A DNA stretch of 64,000 nt from Bacteroidota bacterium (GCA_026391735.1 JAPLDL010000013.1:62001-126000), one strand, 5' to 3'. Shown: positions 52,590-61,418, counted from the stretch's first letter. The notes: generated by a model from the sequence alone, not told the origin. Numbers and translations: made by a program.

Positions 52590-53216
52590 GTGAATTCACT
52601 ACCATCAAAAGTATTTGAAACTGCTGTAAATGAATTGGCCAAACTGCCAGGCATCGGCAGAAAGACTGCTCTTAGAATGGCATTGCATCTGCTTAAATCC
52701 AGAAAAGAAGAAGCAGAATCTTTTGGCATGGCAATTATCCGAATGCATAATGAGATAAGGTATTGCAGGGATTGCGGGAATATCAGCGACGAGGAATTAT
52801 GTTCCATTTGCGGCAGCCCTAAGCGCGACAAATCAATTGTTTGCGTGGTCGAAGACATCCGCGATGTAATAGCAATTGAAAACACGGGGCAATATAACGG
52901 TGTGTACCATGTTTTAGGAGGAATAATTTCTCCCATGGAAGGAATAGGTCCGGGCGAACTCAATATCACAGGGCTTGTCGCCAGAGTCGAATCCGGTAGC
53001 ATCTTCGAGATAATCCTTGCTCTGCCCACGACCATTGAAGGGGATACAACAAATTTTTACATATATAAAAAGCTTCATGCCTCCGAAATACCTGTAACAA
53101 CGATTGCCCGGGGAATCTCGGTAGGTGATGAACTGGAACATACCGATGAAGTGACCCTTGGCAGGTCTATAATAAACCGTACCCCTTACGAGAATACAAT
53201 TCAAAAAAAGAAATAA
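52590..53216 (+). CDS. recR: recombination mediator RecR
   Basis: 208 residues from the GTG at 52590. The TTG at 52569 would place the start inside the -7 box and add non-conserved residues. RecR order is clear: the helix-hairpin-helix region [21 protein letters not shown], the four-Cys zinc finger [17 protein letters not shown], and the Toprim domain with [36 protein letters not shown]. It loads RecA at gapped DNA with RecO/RecF. It ends 6 bases from the convergent small basic protein. Confidence 0.96.
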   Translation: MNSLPSKVFETAVNELAKLPGIGRKTALRMALHLLKSRKEEAESFGMAIIRMHNEIRYCRDCGNISDEELCSICGSPKRDKSIVCVVEDIRDVIAIENTGQYNGVYHVLGGIISPMEGIGPGELNITGLVARVESGSIFEIILALPTTIEGDTTNFYIYKKLHASEIPVTTIARGISVGDELEHTDEVTLGRSIINRTPYENTIQKKK

Positions 53217-53222
53217 AAGATC

Positions 53223-53447
53223 TTATTCCATGCTGAATAGCTGGAGCTGGTTAACCTTTGAGGAAACATGGTTCACTTCCAGGTCATGGTAATTTTCAAG
53301 AAGGGGGCGAATTGCCTTTTTAATGACTTTGTTCGGAGTGCTCTTTCTTGATTTGCAGAAATTCATCAGGGATTTTTTCTGACGTGCAGAAATGGTGATA
53401 GATACCTGTTTGTATTTTACTGCATTTTTCTTTTTTTTCTTACTCAT
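53223..53447 (-). CDS. small basic protein overlapping the glmM 3' end
   Basis: About 74 residues from the ATG at 53447, which overlaps the glmM stop region by 8 bases; the frame opens at 53474. The sequence starts with a Lys run (SKKKKKNAVKYK). A short strand QVSITIS and two helices (ARQKKSLMNFCKSRKST and NKVIKKAIRPLLENY) then suggest a ribbon-helix-helix-like DNA-binding fold. I do not recognise a named family. Translational coupling to glmM is likely. It could be a small nucleoid or regulator protein. Confidence 0.6.
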   Translation of the reverse strand: MSKKKKKNAVKYKQVSITISARQKKSLMNFCKSRKSTPNKVIKKAIRPLLENYHDLEVNHVSSKVNQLQLFSME

Positions 53448-54837
53448 TTTCCTTGATGATTTCCTCAATATCACGCATTAGTTTCAACGCAAGGTTATCA
53501 GCCTTAGCCTGCATATTGCTTTCGGCATAAATCCTTACAATTGGTTCGGTATTTGACTTTCTAAGGTGGACCCATTCTCCGTCAAAATGAATTTTAATCC
53601 CGTCGATCGATGAAACCGGGAGGTTCTTATACCGCAGAGCTATCTTTTTAAAGATAATATCAATATCTACATCTGAAGAAAAGCTCATCTTGTTTTTGGA
53701 AATATGATAGTCAGGATATTTATCCCTCAGCTGGGAACAGTTTTTACCCGAACGGGCCAGGTAAGAAAGAAACAAGGCAATCCCTACCATGGCATCCCTT
53801 CCGTAATGCAATTCAGGGTATATAACCCCCCCGTTTCCTTCACCTCCTATCACGGCATGGTGCTTTTTCATGCATTCCACCACATTGACTTCCCCCACGG
53901 CCGAGGCAAAATATTTTCCTCCATGTTGTTCGGTAATTATTTTAAGAGCTTGGGTGGATGAAAGGTTTGATACAGTATTCCCGGTTTTTTTTTCTAATAT
54001 ATAATCCGCAACAGCAACCAGTGTATATTCCTCTCCTAACGGCTCGCCAAGCTGGTTTACGATAGCAAGGCGGTCAACGTCTGGATCAACTGCAAACCCT
54101 ACATCAGCCTTGCTTTTAACAATAATTTCACAGAGTTCGCCGAGGTTTTCCGAAAGAGGTTCAGGGTTATGAGCAAAATCCCCGCTGGGATCGCAAAAAA
54201 GCGGTACTATTTTATGAACTCCCAAGGCATGCAGTAACAAGGGAACTGCAATTCCTCCCGAACTGTTTACGGCATCGATCGCCACTGTAAAGCCAGCCTT
54301 TTTAATTGCTTCCACATCAACTAGTTCAAGCTCAAGTATTTTTTCAATATGCTTCTCAATGCAGGAATCATCGGATGAGCATATCCCCAGATTCTTAACA
54401 TCAGTAAAATTATAGTCTTTCTTCCTCGACAGTTCCAGTATCTTTTCACCATCGGCAGCTGTGAGGAACTCACCTTTTGAATTTAAAAGTTTCAACGCAT
54501 TCCATTGCCTGGGATTATGGCTTGCTGTAAGAATGATCCCGCCGTCGGCATTATGAAAACCTATTGCCAGCTCGGTTGTGGGTGTTGTAGTAAGACCGAT
54601 ATCGATAATGTCAACTCCGCAAGACATCAAGGTTCCACAAACCAGGTAGTTGACCATTTCACCTGAAATTCTGGCATCCCTGCCAATAATAAGCAGAGGA
54701 GCATCCTTCCCTGAATCATTTCTGACCCACTGTGCAAAGGCGGAAGTAAATTTCAGTATGTCAAACGGAGTAAGCCCAAGCCCTTCCTTCCCCCCTATTG
54801 TTCCTCGAATCCCGCTGATTGAAGCGATTAATGTCAT
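53440..54837 (-). CDS. glmM: phosphoglucosamine mutase-type phosphohexomutase
   Basis: 465 residues. The alpha-D-phosphohexomutase motifs are all present. Catalytic Ser106 is in ILTASHNPRQWNALK, the metal loop DPDVDRLAIV lies at 251-260, the sugar-binding loop GGEGNGGVIYPELHYGRDA near 331-349 and the phosphate loop RKSNTEPIVRIYAES near the C-terminus. The GEGNGG sugar loop is the form usual in Bacteroidota and archaeal-type GlmM rather than GEQSGH. It makes glucosamine-1-phosphate for UDP-GlcNAc and peptidoglycan; phosphomannomutase activity cannot be excluded. Confidence 0.92.
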   Translation of the reverse strand: MTLIASISGIRGTIGGKEGLGLTPFDILKFTSAFAQWVRNDSGKDAPLLIIGRDARISGEMVNYLVCGTLMSCGVDIIDIGLTTTPTTELAIGFHNADGGIILTASHNPRQWNALKLLNSKGEFLTAADGEKILELSRKKDYNFTDVKNLGICSSDDSCIEKHIEKILELELVDVEAIKKAGFTVAIDAVNSSGGIAVPLLLHALGVHKIVPLFCDPSGDFAHNPEPLSENLGELCEIIVKSKADVGFAVDPDVDRLAIVNQLGEPLGEEYTLVAVADYILEKKTGNTVSNLSSTQALKIITEQHGGKYFASAVGEVNVVECMKKHHAVIGGEGNGGVIYPELHYGRDAMVGIALFLSYLARSGKNCSQLRDKYPDYHISKNKMSFSSDVDIDIIFKKIALRYKNLPVSSIDGIKIHFDGEWVHLRKSNTEPIVRIYAESNMQAKADNLALKLMRDIEEIIKENE

Positions 54838-54843
54838 AGAATA

Positions 54844-54873
54844 TTTATTTCAGTTTATTTCAATTTATTTCTG
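54844..54873. repeat. three 10-base tandem units upstream of glmM
   Basis: TTTATTTCAG, TTTATTTCAA and TTTATTTCTG lie back to back between the glmM start and the pentapeptide-repeat gene stop. They form an AT-rich leader for glmM with no identified function. Confidence 0.6.
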
Positions 54874-54878
54874 CGGAT

Positions 54879-56351
54879 TTATTTTCCCGTTTTTTTACCT
54901 CCCCGGTCAGCCTTTTTGCCAGAACTTCTCATCAATTTCACTTTCTCCCTTATCCTGTAAACAGCTTGCCCATCCTTCTTGCAACCAATAACTTCGTATT
55001 TCCTCTCTATATCCTCTGTACCTGTACATTTCCAGTCTTTTAGTTTGGTTATCCAGTCAGGACGATCTATAAATGCCTCACTCAGGTTTGCCGGACTCAG
55101 GTTGGTCCCTCTCATTTCGGTATTACTCAGGTCTGATTTGCTCAGGTCTGATTTGCTCAGGTTGGCCTCACTCAGGTTTGCCCCGCTCAGGTTTGCCCCG
55201 GTAAGGTTTGTACCGCTGAGAATTGCCCCGCCGAGGTTGACTTTACAGAGATTTGCCCCGCTAAGGTTAGTTCTGATAAGAAGGGCCCAACCCATTTTTG
55301 CTCCTGTCAGACAGGAATTATTCAGGTTGGCCTCACTCAGGTTTGCTTCATTCATATAAACCTCGGTAAGATCTGCCTCACTAAGGTCAGCCCCACTCAG
55401 GTCGGCCTCACTCATGATTGCCTGTCTGAACGTTGCCCCACTAAGATCAGCCCCTTTGAGATCTGCTTTACTCAATGAAGCTTTGCTCAATTCTGCTTTA
55501 CTCAGGTTAGCTTCGCTCAGGTTTGTACTGATAAGAAGCGCCCCCCTGAGATTTGCCAGGCTCAGATCGGCCTTGCTCAGGTCGGCTTCACTCAGATTTG
55601 TCCCTCTTAGATTGGCCCCTCTAAGGTTGGCGCCATTCAGGTTTGCCTTGCATAGGTTAACTGCTCTGAGATCAGCCCTGCTCAGATCGGCCCTGTTCAG
55701 GTTTGCCGTACTCAAGTTTGCCTCGCCCAGGTATGCTTCACAAAGATTTGCCCCGCTCAAGTTTGTTCCATTCAGATCGGTTTCGCTTAAGTTTGCCTTA
55801 CTCAGGTTGGCCCCTTTCAGGTTTGCCTTTCCTAAGGTTGCCTTACTCAGGTTTGCCGAACTCAGATCTGCCCCTTTGATGTATGCCCCCCTCAGATCAG
55901 CCCCCCTCAGGTCGGCCCCTCTCAGGTCAGCCTGACTTAAATCGGCCCCCCTCAAACTTGCTCCCTTCAGATTTGACTTACTCAGATTAACCGCCTTCAG
56001 GTCGGCCCCCCTCAAATCAGCTCCTTTCAGAATAGCCCTCTGAAAATAACTCTCGTGCAGATCGGCAGGCAGGTCTTTATATATTACTCTCTCGGTTTCA
56101 TCGCAAATTAAAAGATTTAAGATATTCTGAATCTTGAAACTAGGCCGTTCCCTTAAACGATACTCTTCAGATGAAGTTACTTTTCGAACAAACGAACATA
56201 AATTGTCAAAAACATTCTGGCGAAAATCTTCCGAATGCTTTGCAATACGATGCAGCTTGTTAATTGCCTCAAGATTAACAGTTTCATTGATATTATCAAG
56301 ATCCTCAACAACATTTTTAATGTCCTGGGGTACCCGAATTGCTCTATCCAT
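54879..56351 (-). CDS. long pentapeptide-repeat protein
   Basis: 490 residues. The N-terminal 100 residues are helical and non-repetitive (NINETVNLEAINKLHRIAKH, RPSFKIQNILNLLICDE). From about residue 103 to 425 there are roughly 64 uninterrupted A(D/N)LXX pentapeptides, many of them ADLRG, ANLSE or ADLSK. This predicts a right-handed quadrilateral beta-helix of about 16 coils. A basic C-terminal tail of about 60 residues ends GKKADRGGKKTGK. There is no signal peptide or TM. Such proteins may mimic DNA (Qnr/MfpA) or act as scaffolds, but neither can be claimed here. A -7-like box for this strand lies at 56392. Confidence 0.88.
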   Translation of the reverse strand: MDRAIRVPQDIKNVVEDLDNINETVNLEAINKLHRIAKHSEDFRQNVFDNLCSFVRKVTSSEEYRLRERPSFKIQNILNLLICDETERVIYKDLPADLHESYFQRAILKGADLRGADLKAVNLSKSNLKGASLRGADLSQADLRGADLRGADLRGAYIKGADLSSANLSKATLGKANLKGANLSKANLSETDLNGTNLSGANLCEAYLGEANLSTANLNRADLSRADLRAVNLCKANLNGANLRGANLRGTNLSEADLSKADLSLANLRGALLISTNLSEANLSKAELSKASLSKADLKGADLSGATFRQAIMSEADLSGADLSEADLTEVYMNEANLSEANLNNSCLTGAKMGWALLIRTNLSGANLCKVNLGGAILSGTNLTGANLSGANLSEANLSKSDLSKSDLSNTEMRGTNLSPANLSEAFIDRPDWITKLKDWKCTGTEDIERKYEVIGCKKDGQAVYRIREKVKLMRSSGKKADRGGKKTGK

Positions 56352-56391
56352 ATCTGTTATGTTTAAATCTTACGTAAAGTGAATTGATTCA

Positions 56392-56399
56392 CAAAGATA
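56392..56399 (-). promoter_or_regulatory. candidate -7 element for the pentapeptide-repeat gene
   Basis: CAAAGATA on the plus strand is TATCTTTG on the minus strand, an exact TAnnTTTG. It lies 41 bases before the ATG. A CAA (TTG on the minus strand) at 56422-56424 gives a 22-base spacer, slightly long. Confidence 0.45.
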
Positions 56400-56564
56400 T
56401 AATTATTTATCAACAGGATTACAATTTGAATTTAAACTGATTAGCGAATAAAAGCTATTGGGTTTCCCCGATCCGCCTTTGTTTTCAATTCACGATTTAG
56501 AACATTTTCCGGGCCTGAAAAATAAAGCATATGCCCGAATAGGGTATCACATGCCGGAATTTAT

Positions 56565-56572
56565 TACTTTTG
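56565..56572 (+). promoter_or_regulatory. candidate -7 element for the TPR gene
   Basis: TACTTTTG matches TAnnTTTG and lies 41 bases before the TPR protein's ATG. No TTG is found at the expected -33. The 56400-56560 stretch otherwise shows nothing I recognise. Confidence 0.45.
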
Positions 56573-56612
56573 CAGGGAATTTGTTTATTGCGCTTTTCTG
56601 AGGCGTCATTTT

Positions 56613-58016
56613 ATGGAAGATCCTTTTGAATCACAGTTCGACCCTGAGCTGATTGCCCTTGTAAGAAATTACGAGGACATGGTCAACCATAAGGAACAGC
56701 ATTTCTTTGATGTCTTTGAATACGAAGATATTATTGACTATTATCTTTATCTGAACGACTTCCCTTCAGCTCTTCAATGTTTAAAAAAAGCTCTGCGCCA
56801 GCATCAGAACAATCCGTTGATCCTGCTGAAGCAGGTACAATACTATATCTATAATAAAAAAGACCATGAAGCGCTGAACCTGCTTGATCAACTTGACCAG
56901 ACTGATGTAAGTGACGCCGACTTTCAGGTTCAGAAAGGTAACCTCTACAGCCAGCTTGAACGGTCCGAGAAAGCAATTCAGTCATTCAAGAAAGCGCTGG
57001 AAAACGGTGAGGAACAGGATGACATTTATGTGAGCCTGGCATTTGAGTACGAAAATCTTGGCAAATACAAGCATGCCATTGGTCATCTTACCGAAGCTAT
57101 CCGCATTAATCCGGAAAATGAAGCAGCCCTGTTTGAAATTTCCTTTTGCTTCGAAATCACCAAGCAATCCGAAAAATGCATTGAATTCTTTTCAAACCTT
57201 CTCAACGACCATCCCTATTCGAAGGTTTCCTGGTTCAACCTGGGTGTGGCATACGGGAATATGGAAGAGTTTGACAAATCGATTGAGGCCTATGATTATG
57301 CTATTGCAATTGACGAGTCGTTCTCTTCCGCTTATTTCAACAAAGCCAATTGTTACGCAAATGCCGGCATGTACGAGAAAGCCATACAGACTTATCTCGA
57401 GACCTTGTATTATGAAGATCCTGAACCTTTGACCTATTATTACATAGGTGAATGTTATGAAAAACTTTGCCAGTTTGATTACTCAATCGACTATTACAAG
57501 AAAGCCATCACGCTTGACAGTGATTTTGCCGACGCATGGATGGGGATCGGCATTGCCTATGATGAGCTTGGAAAACCACAGACTGCGCTCTCTTATATCA
57601 GGAAAGCCATAAAATTATCTCCTGCAGTCCCAGAATACTGGTCAATGCTGGGCGACATGTATGTCAAACTGAATCGTTTGGATGAAGGCATCCCTGCATA
57701 CAGGAAAGCTATAGAGCTGAATCCTGATGACCCTGACGTATGGCTTGATCTTTCTGTTGCTTATGCGGATGCCCGGCTCTACCAGGAAGCATATGAAGTG
57801 CTTCTTGAAGGATTGAAATACCATGATGAGAATCCCGATTTCTTCTTCGGGATGGCTTACTACCTCTACCTTTTGGGCCGGAGTAAACATGCCGGAGAGA
57901 CCCTTTCGAAAGCCCTTACTATGGACTTCGATGGCTATAAGAGATTATTTACCATGTTCCCTGAAGCCCAGCATCACCCTGCAGTCGTCGGGATTATTGA
58001 AGCACACAAAAAATAA
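56613..58016 (+). CDS. tetratricopeptide repeat protein
   Basis: 467 residues, no signal peptide. At least ten TPR units of 34 residues can be traced, for example SEKAIQSFKKALENGEEQDDIYVSLAFEYENLGKYKHAIGHLTEAIRINPENEAALFEISFCFE and DELGKPQTALSYIRKAIKLSPAVPEYWSMLGDMYVKLNRLDEGIPAYRKAIELNPDDPDVW. It is a cytoplasmic scaffold with no catalytic domain. It precedes the ComA-like and aroE genes with only 5 bases to the next gene, so the three are probably one operon. Confidence 0.88.
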   Translation: MEDPFESQFDPELIALVRNYEDMVNHKEQHFFDVFEYEDIIDYYLYLNDFPSALQCLKKALRQHQNNPLILLKQVQYYIYNKKDHEALNLLDQLDQTDVSDADFQVQKGNLYSQLERSEKAIQSFKKALENGEEQDDIYVSLAFEYENLGKYKHAIGHLTEAIRINPENEAALFEISFCFEITKQSEKCIEFFSNLLNDHPYSKVSWFNLGVAYGNMEEFDKSIEAYDYAIAIDESFSSAYFNKANCYANAGMYEKAIQTYLETLYYEDPEPLTYYYIGECYEKLCQFDYSIDYYKKAITLDSDFADAWMGIGIAYDELGKPQTALSYIRKAIKLSPAVPEYWSMLGDMYVKLNRLDEGIPAYRKAIELNPDDPDVWLDLSVAYADARLYQEAYEVLLEGLKYHDENPDFFFGMAYYLYLLGRSKHAGETLSKALTMDFDGYKRLFTMFPEAQHHPAVVGIIEAHKK

Positions 58017-58021
58017 ACCAT

Positions 58022-58810
58022 ATGATGAACATTGACCTTCCTTATTTGCCCGATCGATCTTTAAAACCCCGCCAAACGGGTATTGCAATGGTTATGGATA
58101 AAAGCCTGAGTGTTCGTGAAGCCGAAGACCTGGTATCAGTCGGCAGCGATTATATCGACTATGTCAAGCTTGGCTTTGGCACTGCCCTGGTTACCCGTGA
58201 CCTTCAGAAAAAAATCCAGGTATATAAAGACGGTGGTATAAAAGTCTATCTCGGAGGCACCCTCTTTGAGGCTTTCTTCATCCGCGACCGTTTCGATGAC
58301 TTCCGTAAGTACATTGACCAGCTGGGTCTCGATACGGTAGAGATTTCCGATGGCTCAATGAGTATTGACCATGATGTTAAATGCGAACATATTAACATCC
58401 TTTCCAGACAATATACTGTTCTTTCTGAGGTAGGATCAAAGGAATCGGGTATACTCATTTCACCGGGCAAATGGATAGAAATGATGCAGAAAGAGCTGCA
58501 GGCCGGATCTTTTAAAGTTATTGGTGAAGCCAGGGAAACTGGCAATGTCGGTATTTACAGGCCCACAGGCAAAGCTCATGTGGCCCTGATCAATAAGATA
58601 TTAAGCAAGGTCGACATCCAGAAAATTATCTGGGAGGCCCCGCTGAAATCCCAGCAGGTATGGTTTATCAAACATTTTGGAGCAAATGTAAACCTCGGTA
58701 ACATTCCCCCCGCTGAAATCATTCCTTTGGAAACTTTAAGACTGGGTTTAAGAGGAGATACTTTTTTCCAGTTTCTTCCTGAAAAACTAAAAAAGTTCCA
58801 GCAGGTTTGA
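58022..58810 (+). CDS. comA: ComA-like phosphosulfolactate synthase
   Basis: 262 residues, standard length for the PF02679 TIM-barrel family. Visible conserved stretches are RQTGIAMVMDKSLSV, GSDYIDYVKLGFGTAL, VYLGGTLFEAFFIRDR, LDTVEISDGSMSI, SEVGSKE and the IIWEAPLKSQQVWFIKHFGANVNLGNIPP block. ComA joins sulfite to phosphoenolpyruvate, giving phosphosulfolactate, the first step of coenzyme M synthesis in methanogens. No ComB, ComC or later CoM genes are seen, so another end product (sulfolactate or a sulfonate) or another reaction is possible. It sits between the TPR gene and aroE, whose TTG start overlaps its stop. Confidence 0.88.
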   Translation: MMNIDLPYLPDRSLKPRQTGIAMVMDKSLSVREAEDLVSVGSDYIDYVKLGFGTALVTRDLQKKIQVYKDGGIKVYLGGTLFEAFFIRDRFDDFRKYIDQLGLDTVEISDGSMSIDHDVKCEHINILSRQYTVLSEVGSKESGILISPGKWIEMMQKELQAGSFKVIGEARETGNVGIYRPTGKAHVALINKILSKVDIQKIIWEAPLKSQQVWFIKHFGANVNLGNIPPAEIIPLETLRLGLRGDTFFQFLPEKLKKFQQV

Positions 58811-59565
58811 ACACACAGCCCAACCGGTTCGGACTGATCGGTTACCCGCTTGAACATTCAGCATCAGCTGAATATTTCGCTGAAAAATTTAAACGCGAAG
58901 GCCTCACTCATTCCTATTCTCTTTTCCCATTATTGTCGGCGGATGAGGTACTGCCTCTGCTCCATGCCGTACCCGGTTTGCAAGGTTTTAATGTGACCAT
59001 CCCATTCAAACAAAGCATAATTCCGCTGCTTGATCAGCTGGACCCTATTGCCGAAGAAATCGCCGCGGTGAACACGGTTGTTGTAAAGCGTTCAGATTCC
59101 GGGTTCCAACTTTCAGGATATAATACCGATGCCGACGGATTCGGAAAATCCCTGAAACCCGGCTTCCGGCATACCCATGCATTGATCCTGGGAACAGGAG
59201 GTTCGTCAAAAGCTGTCACTTACTGCCTGAAGAGAAAAGGGCTTAATGTCCTGCATGTTTCACGAAATAAGAGGGATAACTCGACCATCGGTTATGAGGA
59301 CATCGGCAGTGATTTGCTGAACCGGTTTACATTTATTGTGAATTGCACGCCTTTAGGAATGTTCCCTCTTACCGATGCTGCCCCTGACCTGCCTTATGAA
59401 CTGCTGAAACCCTTCCATGAAGCATATGACCTCATCTACAACCCAATTGAGACCAGGTTCTTACGTTACGCGCGTGAAGCTGGTGCTGTTACTCAGAACG
59501 GAAGGAACATGTTCGAGAACCAGGCAGATCTCTCGTTTGAGATCTGGATGACATCTGACATCTGA
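58807..59565 (+). CDS. aroE: shikimate dehydrogenase
   Basis: 252 residues. The start is TTG, within TTGA that overlaps the comA stop; the protein begins NTQPNRFGLIGYPLEHSASAEYF, so no other start is possible. Catalytic Lys68 is in FNVTIPFKQS, Asp108 in GYNTDADGFG, and the NADP fingerprint ILGTGGSSKAV is near 128. The C-terminal GAVTQNGRNMFENQADLSFEIW is typical. It makes shikimate in aromatic amino acid synthesis. The last five codons (MTSDI) come from a heptamer repeat that also forms the terminator. Confidence 0.94.
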   Translation: MNTQPNRFGLIGYPLEHSASAEYFAEKFKREGLTHSYSLFPLLSADEVLPLLHAVPGLQGFNVTIPFKQSIIPLLDQLDPIAEEIAAVNTVVVKRSDSGFQLSGYNTDADGFGKSLKPGFRHTHALILGTGGSSKAVTYCLKRKGLNVLHVSRNKRDNSTIGYEDIGSDLLNRFTFIVNCTPLGMFPLTDAAPDLPYELLKPFHEAYDLIYNPIETRFLRYAREAGAVTQNGRNMFENQADLSFEIWMTSDI

Positions 59566-59621
59566 CATCAGATACCAGATGTCAGATATCAGATGTCAGA
59601 TGTCAGATGTCAGTCTTTTTT
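59549..59621. terminator. heptamer-array hairpin shared by convergent aroE and DUF4342 genes
   Basis: Nine 7-base units occupy 59550-59612: GACATCT twice, then GACATCA, GATACCA, and five GATGTCA or GATATCA units. The two ends are reverse complements. Bases 59549-59569 pair perfectly with 59592-59612 in a 21-bp stem with a 22-base loop. On the plus strand TTTTTT (59616-59621) follows three bases later, an intrinsic terminator for aroE. The aroE stop (59563-59565) and the DUF4342 stop (59610-59612) both lie inside the arms. Confidence 0.8.
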
Positions 59622-59873
59622 CTCAGGTTCTTCATTGCGGATGACCTCGATCTTCAGGTGTGCGACCATCGCCGCGATGGCTCCCACTGCAGCCAGCATC
59701 GGAGCTATAAGCGCCCCAATAACTCCTATCGTTACAGGGATCTCAAGATAAACCTTTCCGGTTTCATCCTTAATAATAATCCGTCTGACATTGCCCTCGT
59801 GAATAAGCTGCTTGACTTTTTCAACCACCTCTTCACTTTTTACCCTGAATTCTTCCTTTATGTTTTCCATCAC
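59610..59873 (-). CDS. DUF4342 protein
   Basis: 87 residues (or 86 from the second ATG). The family pattern is evident: a charged helix SEEVVEKVKQLIHEGNVRRIIIKDETGKVYLEIPVTIGVIGALIAPMLAAVGAIAAMVAHLKIEVIR. A basic RRIII strand is followed by a hydrophobic TIGVIG---APMLAAVGAIAAM segment that could insert in the membrane. The function is unknown. Its stop codon lies inside the heptamer hairpin. Confidence 0.85.
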   Translation of the reverse strand: MMENIKEEFRVKSEEVVEKVKQLIHEGNVRRIIIKDETGKVYLEIPVTIGVIGALIAPMLAAVGAIAAMVAHLKIEVIRNEEPEKKD

Positions 59874-59932
59874 TAGTTCAATTTATACCTCATTTTGACG
59901 AAGCCTGAAACCCAATGTTACATTGTACAGGC

Positions 59933-61312
59933 TTATCTTAACAACATTTTCAATAACCGGAATTTACCCTTATACGGAGGATATCTCACAGGAATATCAA
60001 CCCTCGTGGATTTACTTAGGACAGACCTGTGATGCGAGAAGGTGTCAAAGCTGAACTGTCCGTGATATTGCCCCATACCCGAATTCCCCACTCCCCCGAA
60101 TGGCAGGTTCGGATTGGCAATATGGGTAATAACATCGTTGATACAGGCTCCTCCTGATGAGGTTTTTGCTATGAAAGCATCCTGTCTGGCTTTGTCTTCA
60201 GAGAAATAATATAAAGCCAAAGGTTTTGGGTTGGAGTTGATGAACCTAATGACTTCTTCTATGTCTGAAAACTCCATGACAGGCAGGATCGGACCGAAGA
60301 TCTCTTCCTGCATCACAGGGTCACCGGGTCCGATACCGTCAAGAATCGTAGGAGCAATATAGCGGTCGTGGATATTCACCTCACCTCCGCATATGACTTT
60401 TCCCTGCCCAAGGAAAGCCGCGAGCCTCTGGGTTTTTTCCTCACTCACAATGCGCGGATAATCGCTGCTTTCTTTCGGATGGGCACTAAAATATTGGATT
60501 ATTTTATTACTCATTAGCCGTAGCAACTCATCCTTAACAGAAGTATGCACGAACAGATAATCCGGGGCGATACAAGTTTGCCCTGAATTCAGAAATTTGC
60601 CCCAGGTAATGCGGCTTGCAGCAACTTTCAGGTCGGCATCCGCATCTACGACGCAAGGACTTTTCCCGCCGAGTTCCAGGACAACAGGACTGAGGTTCCT
60701 GGCTGCTGATTCCATCACAATCCTGCCTACTGCAGGGCTTCCTGTGAAGAAAATATGATCCCATTTTTCCCTGAGCAGGGCCTTGCTTGTTTCAACATCA
60801 CCATTGAAAATTGATATATACCGGGGATCAAAGAACCGGGTGATCATTTCTTCCATCACACCGGCTATTGCCGGGGTTAATTCGGATGGTTTCAGTGCCA
60901 CGCAATTTCCTGCTGAAACAGCTCCAATAAGTGGGTTGATCAGAAGCTGAAACGGATAATTCCAGGGAGCCATGATCAGCACAAGACCAAATGGCTCCTT
61001 ATATATCCTGCTCTTCGACCAGAAATGAAGTACCTGGTTCGTTCCTGTTTTTAAAGGTTTTGCCCATTGGTGCAACTTATGGATATGCCTCCCTGCTTCT
61101 TCCAGCACCAGTCCGATCTCGGTCTCGTAAACCTCGAACTTTGACTTGCCGAGGTCTGTCCTGAAGGCTTCATAAAGCTGGTCTTCATAAGCAAGAATGG
61201 CCTTTCGGAGAGTCTTTAATTGCTCGATTCTGAAATCCAGATCCCTGGTCAGGTAGGCGTTGAAGAACTCCCGCTGGGACTGGAGTACAGAAGGTATGTT
61301 CTGAATTTGCAT
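59933..61312 (-). CDS. aldehyde dehydrogenase, class 3-like
   Basis: 459 residues. Catalytic Cys247 lies in NSGQTCIAPDY, Glu213 in VLELGGKSPCV, and the NAD-binding Gly in FFTGSPAVGR. The short length, the KEPFGLVLIMAPWNYPFQLLINPLIGAV block and the C-terminal NLPFGGVGNSGMGQYHGQFSFDTFSHHRSV match class 3 (fatty/long-chain aldehyde) dehydrogenases. It would oxidise medium- or long-chain aldehydes using NAD(P). No membrane anchor is seen. A degenerate heptamer repeat lies just upstream of its start. Confidence 0.92.
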   Translation of the reverse strand: MQIQNIPSVLQSQREFFNAYLTRDLDFRIEQLKTLRKAILAYEDQLYEAFRTDLGKSKFEVYETEIGLVLEEAGRHIHKLHQWAKPLKTGTNQVLHFWSKSRIYKEPFGLVLIMAPWNYPFQLLINPLIGAVSAGNCVALKPSELTPAIAGVMEEMITRFFDPRYISIFNGDVETSKALLREKWDHIFFTGSPAVGRIVMESAARNLSPVVLELGGKSPCVVDADADLKVAASRITWGKFLNSGQTCIAPDYLFVHTSVKDELLRLMSNKIIQYFSAHPKESSDYPRIVSEEKTQRLAAFLGQGKVICGGEVNIHDRYIAPTILDGIGPGDPVMQEEIFGPILPVMEFSDIEEVIRFINSNPKPLALYYFSEDKARQDAFIAKTSSGGACINDVITHIANPNLPFGGVGNSGMGQYHGQFSFDTFSHHRSVLSKSTRVDIPVRYPPYKGKFRLLKMLLR

Positions 61313-61342
61313 GGGTTCAAAATTTAATTATCCGGGTCACTA

Positions 61343-61356
61343 TTCACGATTCACGG
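61343..61356. repeat. degenerate heptamer repeat upstream of the aldehyde dehydrogenase
   Basis: Two exact ATTCACG units in tandem, followed by two 7-base units GGTCAAG and GTCAAAG with a shared core. The 7-base period is the same as in the arrays at 41047 and 59549. Confidence 0.45.
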
Positions 61357-61418
61357 GTCAAGGTCAAAGGTACTTAATTTCAATTCCCTGAAAAAATTAA
61401 GCAATTTCTCGTTAACAT

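Noticed and set aside
54979-55935. Long plus-strand reading frames (126 and 173 codons) opposite the pentapeptide-repeat gene
   Set aside because: They consist of Arg/Leu/Pro/Ala repeats that are the complement of the A(D/N)LXX codons; the minus strand has the recognised fold, so these are shadows.
59549-59612. Heptamer repeats as a CRISPR array
   Set aside because: The units are 7 bases with no spacers and one block is its own complement; no cas gene is near.
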